Below are positions 1-12,200 of a stretch of DNA of 64,000 bases, piece after piece. The stretch's first letter is position 1; every line of letters starts with the position of its first letter. Position numbers and translations under genes: made by a program. Location of the stretch: the NCBI GenBank assembly GCA_951812925.1, contig OX638368.1, positions 124,829,309 to 124,893,308 on the forward strand. Direction: 5' to 3'. Source of the stretch: Calliopum simillimum (taxonomy: Eukaryota; Arthropoda; Insecta; Diptera; Lauxaniidae). A model generated the notes under the pieces. It searched no databases and had not been told where the DNA came from. It saw only the letters and a list, made by a program, of their open reading frames with translations.

Positions 1-650
1 CAGTAAATCAACCAAAAAAAGTTATGAACATCACGTAGAAAATTTTTTTCTCTCTGTGTGTCACCATCACGCCTAAACCACTAGACGTAAGCAACCGTAT
101 GATTTGATTATGCCCTGGTAGGTTTGTTTCGAAAATTAAGAAACATGATATAGGGTGATCGTTATATGGCTTTTTTCGAATTGCAATAATGAATGATTGT
201 TAATCGGATCCAATTGTCCAAAAATGTCTGCCTAATTTCTTGAGATTTTTATGTTGAGCCCTGATTCATTTATTGATCATTCATCCAAAATATGTAAAAC
301 TCTTGAAAATAATTCCTAGGAAAAAGGTGAAGTACGATGTGCTTAAGGTATTAGGAAGAAATTAGAAACATTTGAAACCTCATTTCTTTCGTCTGTATGG
401 AATTATTAAAAAAAAAACGTCGTTACCACGATCTTGCGAGATGCCAAAACAAGCTTAGGGAAAGTGATTCAGCTGACTAATCCGTACAATTCAAGCTACT
501 CAAGAAGAATTTGATATCTACGAACAAAAATCTCTGGAGATATCTGTCATCAAAGAATATAAATCGAGTTTTTCAAGAAAAAGAATGCGAATATTGCAGT
601 TCTGTGAAACAAGAGAAAAGATTTGAAGGGATAATTTTAGAACATGCACA
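1..650. other. Intergenic, nothing recognised
   Basis: AT-rich, no open frame or clear repeat. Confidence 0.6.
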
Positions 651-775
651 TTAATATAGGTCGGTTTTTATGAAGCAAAAAAAAAAAATCATTCCAACGA
701 TGCCTAAAATGTTAGTTTTTTGAGTTTCGTGAAAAACCAATGAAGTGCTTTTGATTCTTCTGACGGCCCATTGCT

Positions 776-2937
776 TAGATCCGCCACTGCTTACACTGGA
801 TTTTGCACAACTTCTTCATCTTTTTTTAAATCAAATAAATTTTTTTTCACATCAATTTAACTTCATTTTTTCAAAAAAGAAAAACTTTTCCAAGTCAAAA
901 TAACGATAAAACAGCACAATAAAGATTTTGCTGCATGGGGTTTTGAAGTTGATTTCGAATATTCATAATCTACTGAATACTAATCAAGATATCCTTGCTA
1001 GAAAGTTCAAAAATCCTTGTTTGGAGGCATATGTGAAATTATGTATACAGCACTACATAAACAGTAGAATTAATTTTTATTAATCATAATCTTCTCATCT
1101 AAACTTTACCTTATCACTTTTCTAGAATGTTTCTTAGTTTTTGAGTTGAAGTAAAGATCTCTCAACTCCATACAAATATAAGTTTGTAGTAAGTGTGGGT
1201 TTTAAATATGAGTACCTTTATCACAATGAATGACAACTCAGAAAAAAATTATCTAATTGGAAAAGTTAAAAGGTATGGTTAAAAGAGGAATATCATTGAT
1301 GCAAAACTTCGAGTATTCCGCAAATGAGCAATTTTTCCACTATTTAGTAAGGATATCTTGAGAACTAGAGACAATCCAAGCAAATGAGTTATACCCTAGG
1401 AACTGAATAACTTAAGTTAATCAGGACCTACTTAAAATAATAAGGCCGCACAACAGAAATAGTTTATTGTTTACGACGACAAAAAAAAAAACAAGTATTT
1501 TAATGAAATTTAACTGAGAGACTTTTCTGATGATGAATATTGATCATCAATAGTTTATCCACTTTATTTGATTTGACACATATTTGTAAAGATGAATAAA
1601 CGTTTGCTGCTGGCTCAACTTTCTATGCGCTAAGGAGAAGACAATTTCAATAATGAATGTTATATTTACAGTAAAATCATCACATTGTCTTCAAGGTTAA
1701 ACAACAAGTTAGAGGTTAAAGCATCTCTTTTATTTATTTATTTTTTCTTCATAAAGCAAACAACACACAAATTTTGCATAATTCAATAAAAAAATCTTTA
1801 TTGATTACATCAAATTAAATCAAATTCAATCCGTTAAACTCTGGTTGCACAATAGTTCGCATTTGTATCCCTTTCTTCGTTTGTCTTGAAGTTTCTTTGC
1901 TTCGTCTATGCGCCAGCCACAAAAAGACTATAAATACAAGTGTACAAAATATAAACAAGAAATTTACATATCTGATTAATATGAATACATTTCTGCTGTA
2001 CAACAATTCATTTACGAATATCCACCTACCTACCTACCTACCCACCTACCCACCGACCCGCATTAAAATATGGTCGAGTTCTTAATGGAGCATTAAAATG
2101 GCAAACCGCACAAATCACCCCCAACAGAGAGGAGTCAAGAGTAATAAAAAATTGTGTCGACATTTTCGTATTATCAATTTAAGTTTCCGCCCAAGACTAT
2201 AGAGTCAGCTTCTGGAATAAATAAAGAAAGATTTAAGTGCTGGGCATATTACTCGTATAGCTAGCTAGCTGCCTTTAACACATACTAGATACTACTCTTT
2301 GAGCACAAGTATTATAAGGATGTTGCAATTAATCTAAATACAAATTTGTAAATACAACAAAAGTACTCGTTTGTATTATCAGCTGGTGGGTCGCAAGTTG
2401 AAATGCAGAAAGTTATGAACAAAAAAGGGAGTTAAATATCGTAAAAAGTTGAAAATGCTTCTTATCACGCCATAGTACGAGTGCGAGTACGATTACTATT
2501 TATTGTAAATAGTTTGGCCTTTTTATTTTAACACGACATGAATTTAATTGTTTTGTTCAACTGTTTGAATTGCGTTTTGAAATGAAGAAGAAAATATCCA
2601 TTGTTCATAAATCATCAAGATCATAAACAAGTGAAATAATTATAACGTTTAGGGAGCAAATTTAATACTTTGTATTGATGGAAGATATTCGTACACTGAG
2701 AAGAGTGTTTGTTTCTGTCCAACAGATTTATATGGAAAAAATTTAATTGGCATTTAAAGCTAAATATTACTATCTTATGTCTTATGTCCTGAGTGAAATA
2801 TCTTACTCGCCAACTTTCCTTCGAGTCCAGTGAGATAAGACTTCGATCACTCGAAGCTTACACAAACCTTCTTTTTTTTGGCAAATACCTCGCTAACAGT
2901 TATTTTTACACACAAAGAAAAATTTTGTTCCGCAATC
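776..2937. other. Intergenic sequence interrupting an inverted-repeat arm
   Basis: Apart from the CCTA microsatellite, no gene or element ends seen. It splits the left arm of the 651-4876 element, so it may be an insertion. Confidence 0.5.
2021..2058. repeat. (CCTA)n/(CCCACCTA)n microsatellite
   Basis: Runs of ACCT and CCCACCTA directly visible. Confidence 0.85.
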
Positions 2938-3189
2938 ATGTGTTTTGGTCACAACTTTTTTTTCGTTACAAAATGGATACCCGAGGGTGCTTAAGAAATA
3001 AAGACTTTATTCTTAAAAAAATTTTGGCGTTTAAAATTTAAATTTTTTTTGGGCGTATATGGAAAAATTATATCAAAAAAATAGTGAAGTGATTATTTTT
3101 GACAAAAAAAAATTTTAGGTCCGTTTCTGGGCACCCTTAGAAATTCGGCTAAAAATGGGAAAATATGAAATTAAACGCAATCAAATGGA

Positions 3190-3541
3190 GAAAAAAGCAA
3201 AATTAACTGATTTTGGAAACATTGACACACAAAAATTTAACAAATTCTGCTCAACGGCTTTAACAAAGTCAGCGTCACTGAAAACGTCTGGATCAAATGG
3301 CATCATGCCTGTCGCTTCGAAACCAGACTTGATTATCTTCGGCTGATGACAGATCAATTTTTTTGCAGATTAAGCCAGCCAGTTCACGTAATTTCTAGCC
3401 CTTTTTGACATTGCTCTTTTACCAAGCATGAATTTTTTGTACCAATCCATGCCCGCCATCTGCTCCTCGGTCTACTTGTCGGAAAACTCAATGCCGAGAT
3501 TTTTTGCAAAGTGTTATGCCACCTTAACACCCATACTTAAT
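3190..3541 (-). pseudogene. pogo/Tigger-like transposase relic
   Basis: Reading the - strand, an interrupted frame gives KVA, HFAKNLGIEFSDK, EEQMAGMDWYKKFMLGKRAM and, further on, KIIKSGFEATGMMPFDPDVF followed by SDADF. The first block resembles the CENPB-type DNA-binding region (MAGxDWxxxFxxR). The second resembles the segment near the C-terminus of DDE_1 transposases (SGFxATGxxPxxxxVFxDxDF). The catalytic core between them is missing, so this is an internally deleted copy with stops. Confidence 0.65.
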
Positions 3542-4089
3542 GAAAATAACTTTTTTTCTGCGATATTTTTGGAGGGCCTATTGGTTCTTTCCTTTAAATT
3601 TAATTTAGTTGGTATAAAAAAGGTATAAGAGCACCATTTAAATTTGTTATGTTGACATATACGACGATATTTCAGTAAAACACACGCTATAAATAAAAAA
3701 AAGAGGGGTGCCTACACCCGGACCTATTCGGGCCCATACTCGACTTTGATAGCCACTTTGAAAAGCAATGAGCAATTTGTGTTGTGTGAACATTTTGGTT
3801 GGTTTGGTTTTGAATCACAAAATATAATAAATTTACTGCATAAATATAGATTGCATTCAGCTTTTCGATTAATTCACTACGATTTATCGCACTTGGAAAA
3901 TTATTGGAAAAAACTTTTGTGTTGACTTTCACTTATTCAAAATTAATTTTCTTCTTAGCATCAAGCAAATGCGTCATAACACGCGCTTAACATTCGTCAG
4001 AACAGCCGCATTTGTTTTTTGTCAAAAGTTACGGGGGGTGCCCACACCCGAACCCTGCCCGCTGGTGTTACTCTTTCCCTAATATTCGC

Positions 4090-4560
4090 GTTTCAAAATC
4101 GATTTTTTTATGTTTTCCAAAAGCAAGGCATCTAACGAAAAAAGTGTGAATGAGAAAAATGCTTATAATTAGTCAAAGAATACGTGTGCATTTTTTCAGA
4201 ATTTTGAGATATTTTATAATTTTTCAAAATTTGGTCAAAACAATAAAAAATTCCAAAAATTCTGAAAAAATTACACCTAGTTTTTGAAGGATTCTAAGCA
4301 TTTTACGTCTGATGAAATTTTTGCGTAGATGCCTTGGTTTTGAGTAAACCTAGAATTTTGCTGACTAACATAAACTTAACAGCTGAAAACTCTCAATTTG
4401 CTAAATTTTTTAAAAACTATAAGAAATCTCAAAAAAATTCTAGAAAAATTCACACGTATTTTTTGGAGAGTTCCAAGCATTTTTTGCCTTATACGCTTTT
4501 TTCGTTAGATGCCTTGCTTTTGAGTAAAAATCGTTTTTTCGACTGCGTAACTGAAAAACG
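4090..4560. repeat. Foldback repeat (family also at 62210-62425)
   Basis: Arms of about 100 bp carry AAGCAAGGCATCTAACGAAA and its inverse, with AATGCTT/AAGCATT further in. An open frame of 133 codons over it is an artefact of the repeat. Confidence 0.65.
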
Positions 4561-5023
4561 TAAAAAAATCGATTTAGGGACGCAAATATTTTCTACACCA
4601 CGAAAAAAAAAAATTATAATTTTTAAACGCCAAAGTTTTTGTAAGAACATAGTCTTTATTTCTAAAACACCCTTGGGTATCCATTTTGTAATGAAAAAAA
4701 AAAACATTTTTTTAGCCAAAATGGGCCTTCAGTAGAATCAAAAGTGCTCCACTGGTTTTTCTCGAAATGAAAAAACAATAATGCCAACATCGTTTTTAAG
4801 AGTTCTTCTTACTTTTGAGGCGGTTTCGGGATGATTTTTGTTTTGCTTCATATAAAAAACGGACCGGTCTAATGTACACTAGATTAGTTCAAAAGTTCAA
4901 GTTGCTCGAAATTTCATTCCCTGGACAAAAAAAAAGTTTCGTTATGGTGTAGATAAGCACAATGTAAATTTTGTTCCATCTCAGAGAACATTTGATAGAC
5001 CCGAAACTATTTTCAAAACTGAA

Positions 5024-5500
5024 TTAGTAAGGGTGTTACTTTTGGTCTGACTAAAAATTAGATGCCCTACACTGCAGTATTTTGAAAATATTGCATGTAT
5101 AGGAGGCAGGGCCGTATTTATGGGGGGTGCTCTAGCCTCTCCTGAAATTTGAAATTACCTTACAAAAAAAACATTTATTTCTTAATTTAACCAATAAAGC
5201 TTATCTGGCACCCTCCGACATAAAATCCTATCTACGCCCCTTATAGGAGGTGCCACGCTTTCTTGATCAAACTCACTTATGTAGATTTTGCTCAGAGCTT
5301 GCCTTAACTGCCTCCAGTTTTTGTGCGAAATTTTGTTGCATTATCTCAAATAAAGCGTCCACTAAAGCACTATGAAAATTTTGCTTATATGGGCGGTGCC
5401 GAATCCGAATTATCTTTGCGTATCTTTGCGAAATTTTTGTACAATATCTCAAATTACACTATCACAACAGGTTACGATTTTTCTGAATTTTACTTCAAAA
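5024..5500 (-). mobile_element. HINE (Helentron-derived) fragment with nested MITE
   Basis: Inverted relative to the 29.7-kb copies: a degenerate 3' end (TTAGTAAGGGTG), ATGCCCTACACTGCAGTATT subterminal repeat, then GGAGGTGCCACGC cassette sequence. It is interrupted by the MITE at 5107-5241. The 5' part and GTCY tract are missing. Confidence 0.65.
5107..5241. mobile_element. hAT-like MITE, 135 bp, inserted in a HINE
   Basis: Flanked by TATAGGAGG on both sides (5098-5106 and 5242-5250), a sequence present once in uninterrupted HINE copies. It starts CAGGGCCGTA and ends with an imperfect inverse (TACGCCCCT). An 8-9 bp duplication plus CAGGG-type ends is the hAT signature. Confidence 0.7.
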
Positions 5501-6186
5501 TATTTGGAAAGGTGCCCCGTAACATAACTACCATTTCTGTAATATGTGCTCTCCCATATATTATCGGAATTCTCGATTTTCCCAAAATTTCTAGTTAAAA
5601 CAACCTCCTGACACCCTCTCGGGCCGAAATTTTTTTGTTCGCCCATTGGAATTTTCATTTTATACGTCTAGTAATATATATATTCCGCCACATTTAGTTA
5701 TTGAACATGGAAAAAAAAAATTTCTTAAGAGCCTGGGTCATATAAGAGGAGATTATTTTCGGATATGCCCATATGTATGTATAAGTTCCCAAATTGTTTT
5801 TTTTTTCTGTGTACATACATAAGTAAGTAAACAAATGTAGGCACGTTAAGTGTTGCTATCGAAACGTTACAACAAAACAGAAATTTTTTTCAATTCTTAT
5901 GACTTTCAAAAGTCAAAATATTGGTTATTCCTTAGCGAAGGAAATGGCTGTCAACTTAGCCTTCAGCAGCTTTTGGCATAAATTAATTTAAGTATCTGTA
6001 TTTAGTAGACAAACTCGTAAAGCAGTGAAATTGTTTTTTCAATAATATGGTTTTGTCTGAATTCTTAAATTACTCTGGTAACTGTTATGCATTCGTAATT
6101 TTTAAGCTGGTATGTGCCATTTTTACTTTTGCCACTTACAAATAGTTGTAAAAAAAATATTTCGTTCTCTCAAAACTGAATAATAA
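5501..6186. other. Intergenic, nothing recognised
   Basis: AT-rich with poly-A and poly-T tracts only. Confidence 0.6.
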
Positions 6187-6840
6187 CACAGGACCACAAA
6201 AATAAGTCTTGTAGTAGAAAGTTGAGGTACCAAGCGGTATGGTTTTTGATGTGCTAAAAATGAATCCGAGGTCAGAATTTAGCTATCATCCTAAGATTTT
6301 GAATTATCCTTGCTTAAAGTTGGAGAATGCGCTGTTTTCAGGCTTATGGTACAGTTCCAGGAAACGATGTAGTTCCATTTTTTTAATGGCATCGAATAGC
6401 TATAATCTTCCTTATAAAACTGTACCATCTAATTTTTTCGATTGGACTTTTACTTCCCGAGATATCACCGTTTGAAGTAAACGTATCTCAACCACCATAC
6501 GAAGCAGTACATTATATTTGTAGCGTTAAATCAATTTAACATATAAAAATGATAACTCTTTAATTCAAAGGTAGATAACTCTGAAAGTAAGAGTCCAATC
6601 GGAAAAGTTTGAAGGCATAGTTTTATAAGGAAGATTATGGCTATTCGATGTCATTAAAAAAATGGAACTACCACATTTCCAGGAACTGCACCATAAGGCT
6701 GAAAACAGCGCATTCTCCAACTTCAAGCAAGGATAATTCAAAATCTGAGGGTGATAGCTAAATTCTGACCTCGGATTCGGATACCGCATGGTACCTCAAC
6801 TTTCTACTACAAGACTTATTTTTTATTTTGTGGGCCTGTG
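6187..6840. mobile_element. Foldback element, about 654 bp, CACAGG ends
   Basis: Arms of about 290 bp (6187-6480 and 6560-6840) are inverted copies at high identity with a loop of about 80 bp. Termini are CACAGGACCACAAAA and the inverse of CACAGGCCCACAAAA. Antiparallel open frames over the two arms encode the same peptide, which only reflects the inverted repeat. Confidence 0.8.
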
Positions 6841-8628
6841 TAATTTTTCAATGGGACGCCTTTCAAGCTGGGTAAGCTTTTTCGAAGTGAAATGCCTACA
6901 ATTTCGTGAGCTTGTGTTCCGGAATACTAGGGTTTTCAAGCAACTCTCGAAAATCGAGATCTCTATTAATAACACAGAGCAACAATATAGTGACGCTGAG
7001 AAAAACACTGCATAGCCCAGTACTTGTCCTATTCGAGATAAAATAAACTTTTGCTCATGTTTTTTCTTGAAAACAGCGAAAGTAAGTGTCACACATTTTC
7101 TTTATTCATTCTTTAAGGTCCGAGTGTTAAATTAAGAAATAATTATGAGGATCAGTTTTGCCGTACAATTTTATTTCGCCTTTCAATGATATCAGTAAGG
7201 ACTGTTCACTGGTCTAACCTTAACTATAGTACTTAGTGTATTGAACATTTTTTAACTTTTTAAATTATATATTTAGTTAGTAATTTGCAAATTTGTATAT
7301 CAAGTGCTAGGATAATGGAGCCATTAACAAAAGACACTGGGAGAAATAATATTCACCAGAAAAATGGACATTACCAGCTCTCTCTAACAAAATTTAAGTT
7401 TGCTATTACTTTTATGCTTTCGATGCTTTCTCAGAATCCGCAAAGCCTTTCACTTGTAGAATGTATATACATAGTTCTTTTTGCTTCTTTACTAACTATA
7501 TGTAAATCTTTTTTAGTATTTGTATAAAGCATTCAATAATTGAGCAGCTTGACAATGGTCACAGATAAGAAGCACCAAAGAAACTAAACTCAATTTTTTC
7601 ATCACGTAATGTTTTTTATATCAGTTTTATTTTATTTTGAATTTTACATACGGATACATATAACTTTCTGATATCAACACGTATCAAGAAGAGTTTTTAT
7701 AACATCAACGAACATATGACCTCGTGTTCAAATAGTGATGTTAAATTTTTGATAAACAATTTTCATTTTATTTCAAATTTATCTTTATTCATCATTTAGA
7801 GACTAAGCTAATAAGCTATTACGTACCATGTATCAATTCTGAAAAAATTTTAATTTTGATGTAAGTACAATTCAATGCACTCCAAGTAGTAGAGGGTTAA
7901 AATAGTTACTATATACAATGTGTAAATATTAAAAAATCAACTTGACTGATTATTTGCTCTACCAGCACTATGTAACACTTGGTCCTCTCGATTGGCATAA
8001 GGACAAAGCGCTAATTATTTTACGATAATTTATCCCTCGACATGACACCATAAATATTCTTTCGTTTTGAAGAGGATGTTTATTTGTCAGAATGCTCGTA
8101 AAACTCTTGAAATGACACGCAATGCCTACTGCTTGAAATTTTCTAAATTTAGAATGTGATGAAAACAAAACGAAAAAAAAAAAAAATATTCAAGGATTAC
8201 GAGTCTAGCGTAACTACTTAAGGCTGAACTAAAGAGGAGAAATTTCCAACATCTTTTGCCAGAATTGGAAAAAATATAATGTTGACTATTGTATGAGATA
8301 GTACATCAAAAGCAGGGGTAGTTTACACATTAAAAACATACAAAATACGAACGAGCACATGTACATTAGTAACGCATGCATAGGACTTCACTACTATCAT
8401 ATTTGAAGACCATACATACATAACTACATATAGGGGTAAGTGTATTTTAAAGTCAACCTAAATTTTAGGGTTGTAACCAGAAATCACAGCGCACAAATGT
8501 TTTAGTACAATTTTAAAAGCGAAGCCGGTAAATGTTCAGTGAGATTCTGTTCTTCGCAGGAAAACTGTTCAAAAACGTTTGTGATTTTTGTTTTTAATGT
8601 TTAAAACCTGTGTTGTTGTATTTTGACA
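6841..8628. other. Upstream region of wake
   Basis: No open frame with support. Should contain the promoter and 5' UTR if exon 1 is the true first exon; only a weak initiator-like TCAGTG at 8538 was noticed. Confidence 0.45.
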
Positions 8629-9250
8629 ATGGAACGTCGAAGGGCGAACAGTTCGTATGTGAAACTCATGAACAAGGATCACAATAAAGGACGTGGCACT
8701 AGCACATTGAGACGTTCACGATCTATGCGCGCTTCGATTCGTATGCTTAAAGGCAAATTAAACAATCCCGCGTTACAATCGCCTTTTAAATTGCACGGTG
8801 TGCGCCGAATTCTACAGCATACAAATTCAAGTAAACTTTCATATGATGCAATGAATGAAGCCAACGGCACCAGCAGCGGTGATGAAGAAAATCTCAAAAA
8901 GTGTACAGCCGACAATGCTGAAGGGCAGCGCGTAAGTAGCAGTTACAGAAAAGATATTGAGGATTTAATGTCAGCGCTACCAATTGGTGTTGTCCCACGT
9001 AAAGCCTGTAAGCTGCTGCAAATACCAGAGACATATTGCTATAAATACCTCAGAGAACAGCAAAAAGTCAAAGAAACAACTCAGCAGGCAACAACTACAG
9101 TCCTGCAGTCATCATCTGCATCAAAAGATGATTTTGACCGGAACAGTGATATCTACGAAAATTTAACAAAAAATTTTGCAATGGGAATATTGGGCACCAC
9201 AAGAATGCGTACAGCTACAATAAGGAAACCGATGCCTTACCTTAACAGCA
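8629..9250 (+). CDS. wake: wake exon 1 (N-terminal, basic Ser-rich region)
   Basis: Encodes residues 1-207, beginning MERRRANSSYVKLMNK, with many Arg/Lys/Ser and no recognised domain. Two possible donors lie side by side at 9251 and 9255. Only the first (A|GTAGGT) leaves one base, which the next exon's phase requires; reading through meets a stop at 9316. A TCAGTG initiator-like motif at 8538-8543 would give a short 5' UTR of about 90 nt, but this is weak. Confidence 0.75.
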
Positions 9251-12200
9251 GTAGGTTTTACTTTGTCAAATACATAAATTTTACAGTGATCTACTCAGAA
9301 AAGTTGGGAATAAATTAAAACATTTTTTTTTTTTTGGATTAGTCAATAGTCCCGAAACGGTTATGTAAATACGAATTTATGTTACTTAATTATTCAGTAT
9401 AATTAACTTTAGCTTCAATGCTTATTCCTTGGATCTCTTACCTGAAAGTTTGCCGAGTGACAAGTCTTATCCCTCTCGATTTGGAGAAAACTACTGATTT
9501 TGAAAAAGGTTTTCCTCTAAAATAAAATTTTTTTTTTAAAGAAGTTTAAAATTTTTATGTTTTCTTGTTGGGACTAGTTTTAATTAAGGTTTTTTTTAAA
9601 TCAAATAGCTCTGAAACAATTTTTCATAGCACCACTTACAATGTTATGTACTACTTAAAACGCACGCAAACGGCATAAGCTTAATGCTTTTAGATTAAGG
9701 ATCACCACAAGAAGTCTGGTTGGAGTTTTAAGACATTTCATTTCAAGATACGCTATATCTTGTACCCGCTTTATATTTATCAAATACTTCAGTTCAGTGT
9801 CGCGTGCAAGTGTCTTGACAGTACATACTTGGATATGAAAGAAGGAAAAACAAATAATGCATAGACCTGTCTTGTTTGATTTACTTCAGTTTTAGTTCAT
9901 ATACTGTACAAAATGCTACTTAGTGATAAAAGTAGTTTTTTATTCTCTTTTTATGACGCTTTTTATACCCTACACCCAGGTCATATTCATTTGTAACGCA
10001 GAGAAGGAGGGCGTGGCAACTCCCATATAAGCAAAATTTTCAAAATACTGCAGTGTAGGGTATTTAAAGTTTGGCAGCCCCAAAGGTTACACCCTTTCTA
10101 ATTTTAGTTTACGCTCTCTTTCTCTCTCGCGAAAATGTATGAAAGCTACTTCAGTACTGGGTTTCTAAAGCGTGGCAAATGTTAACGTATCATAAATTTA
10201 AAATTTTTTTTTTACTCGATCGTTTTATACTGAAGTATTGAATTATAAAATACAGTACATTGAAGTATTTGATAGAATTTTTTTTTCTTTGACATTGATA
10301 AAACAAAATGAAATCAGCGTTCAGTGAAGATTTGAATTTTGAACTTTTTGGATCAAATGAGCACTTCAGTTCAGTGCAGAATGTGCGAGTAAAGAAAAGC
10401 ACACTATCTATCAGACCAGGGGTCGAATCGACGCATCCGTGAACGTTTGTCACGTATTTCGCATTACTAAATTCATGATTTTACGTCACGAACTGTATGT
10501 TTACTGATGCGGCGATTCAGCCCCTGTTCCGTAATCCATGTGGATTCAATTACTTTCATTGAGGAGGTTTTTTGATGAAAATGGTGAGTCACACGATAAA
10601 AATTATTAGAATCTTTTTTGCGGAGAATTACATGCTCTACAAATAATATTGATTCGCATTAACGCAAAATGAGACGTTTAGGAAATATTTTTAAAAAACT
10701 GCAAAAAGTCAAAAAATCCGACATTATTGAATATTTCCGAAGCGGTTACTTTTTCGTAAATACAAATCAATATTTCTTGTAGAACCTGTAATTCTCCATA
10801 AAGAAGTTTATAGTACTTTTTATCGTGTTTTTGGTCAAAAAGCCTCCTCAATGAAAAGTAATTGAAACTACACGGATTACGGAACTAGCCTGTATATTCC
10901 TCCTATTTAAGATTAAATCTATGCCTATGATATGCGTGTATAAATAAAGGATTAAGGAGCTTCGGATCAGTACCAAAAGGTCGTAACTCCCGAGTGATTT
11001 TGACATCCGACTTGGGTTCCGAAAGTTTAGAATTAGAAATTATAATAGAGGTTGATGCAAAATTTGCACCGTTGAATTGTTGATAATTAAAGATAGAAAA
11101 AAGCAGTGATAGTAAGAATGCAATATTATTTCAGAGAATCTTCCACTCTCTCGCAACAAAACTCCTACCTACTCCGCGAAAAGTTCCCATAATATACATC
11201 TTTTATCTCCAGAATTTCATTATAAGCGGGATGATATATATCATTTTATATCCCATTTTATCAAATTTTAGCTTACTCTTATAGTGATTTATAATTTTAC
11301 TAATGTATGTTATAAACATTATTTTTCACAAGATCTCCTCTAAAAATGTATTCAAAGTCGAGCGATTCCTATATGAACCGGTTCCAATAGAGCCACATAA
11401 TGCCTATTGTTTACAAATTTCACTCCGGAATAAGTCTTTGGTCATATGTGTAAAAGTTTCTCAGCAATGTGTGAAATTTTTCACATTTCTGTGTGAAATT
11501 TTTACAAAGTACTGTGTATGATTCAAATTTCACACAGTTTTGCTTAGCAATAATAGCCCTGTTTCTTTTGATGCGTATATACAATTGTGTTAAATATCAA
11601 ATTGCGATAACTCATAAACGGTGAGTCGCACGATATACCGTAAGGTCCAAGGAGCTTTTTTATGGAAAATCACATGCTCTACCAAGAATTTTATTTTTAT
11701 GTAAAAAAAAAAATTACCTTTTAGGAGCTATTTAATAAAAAGTGATTTTGTGACATTTATTGGCCCTAAATAGATTTTTTGGAATAACTGCCATACCTAA
11801 ATTGGAGCGTAAGACCAGCGTCAGGCGTATTTTACCGTCTCTGTCTGTTTTATGCCCATACAATTTATATGGAGCATACCAAAACAGAGCCGTTTAAAGT
11901 ACGCTGACGCTCGTCTAACGCTCTAATTTAGGTATGGCTGTATAGCTCATAAACGATACTTTTTTTCGTTGCATAGCCATGTAGTTCTTCATGAAAAAAA
12001 CTCTTGGACCGTGCATTTACACAATTGTATATATGCGTCAAAAGTGACATCTCAAAAATTGTGTGTATCATTGATCAATATTACTATACGTTATATTCCT
12101 CTTTTATACCAAAATCTTTCACTTGTCCAAAAAAAAAAAAAGCCTAATTTTACAAATATTTCAGATGCTATAACAATGATAATAAGAAAACACCGCAAAA

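Larger units (their letters stand above)
651..4876. mobile_element. Composite inverted-repeat element with pogo-like relic
   Basis: Outer arms 651-775 and 4728-4876 are inverted copies, both containing ATGAAGCAAAA and TTTTGATTCT-type blocks. Continuing inward on the right, 4601-4722 is the inverse of about 2938-3050, with shared GGATACCC(A/G)AGGGTG. The left arm is therefore split by about 2.2 kb of extra sequence (roughly 769-2940). The whole looks like one old element with an insertion in its left arm and a transposase relic inside. Confidence 0.55.

Noticed and set aside
4334..4735. 133-codon open frame on the + strand
   Set aside because: It runs through the arms of a foldback repeat and is dominated by Lys/Phe from poly-A/T; no domain.
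6239..6789. Two antiparallel frames encoding nearly the same peptide
   Set aside because: The match is caused by the inverted repeat itself; no start context, no splice signals and no known domain.
9251..9318. Read-through end of wake exon 1 as a free-standing 230-residue protein
   Set aside because: A donor at 9251 joins in phase to exon 2 and makes the whole ten-exon protein divisible by three; the read-through tail is AT-rich intron.
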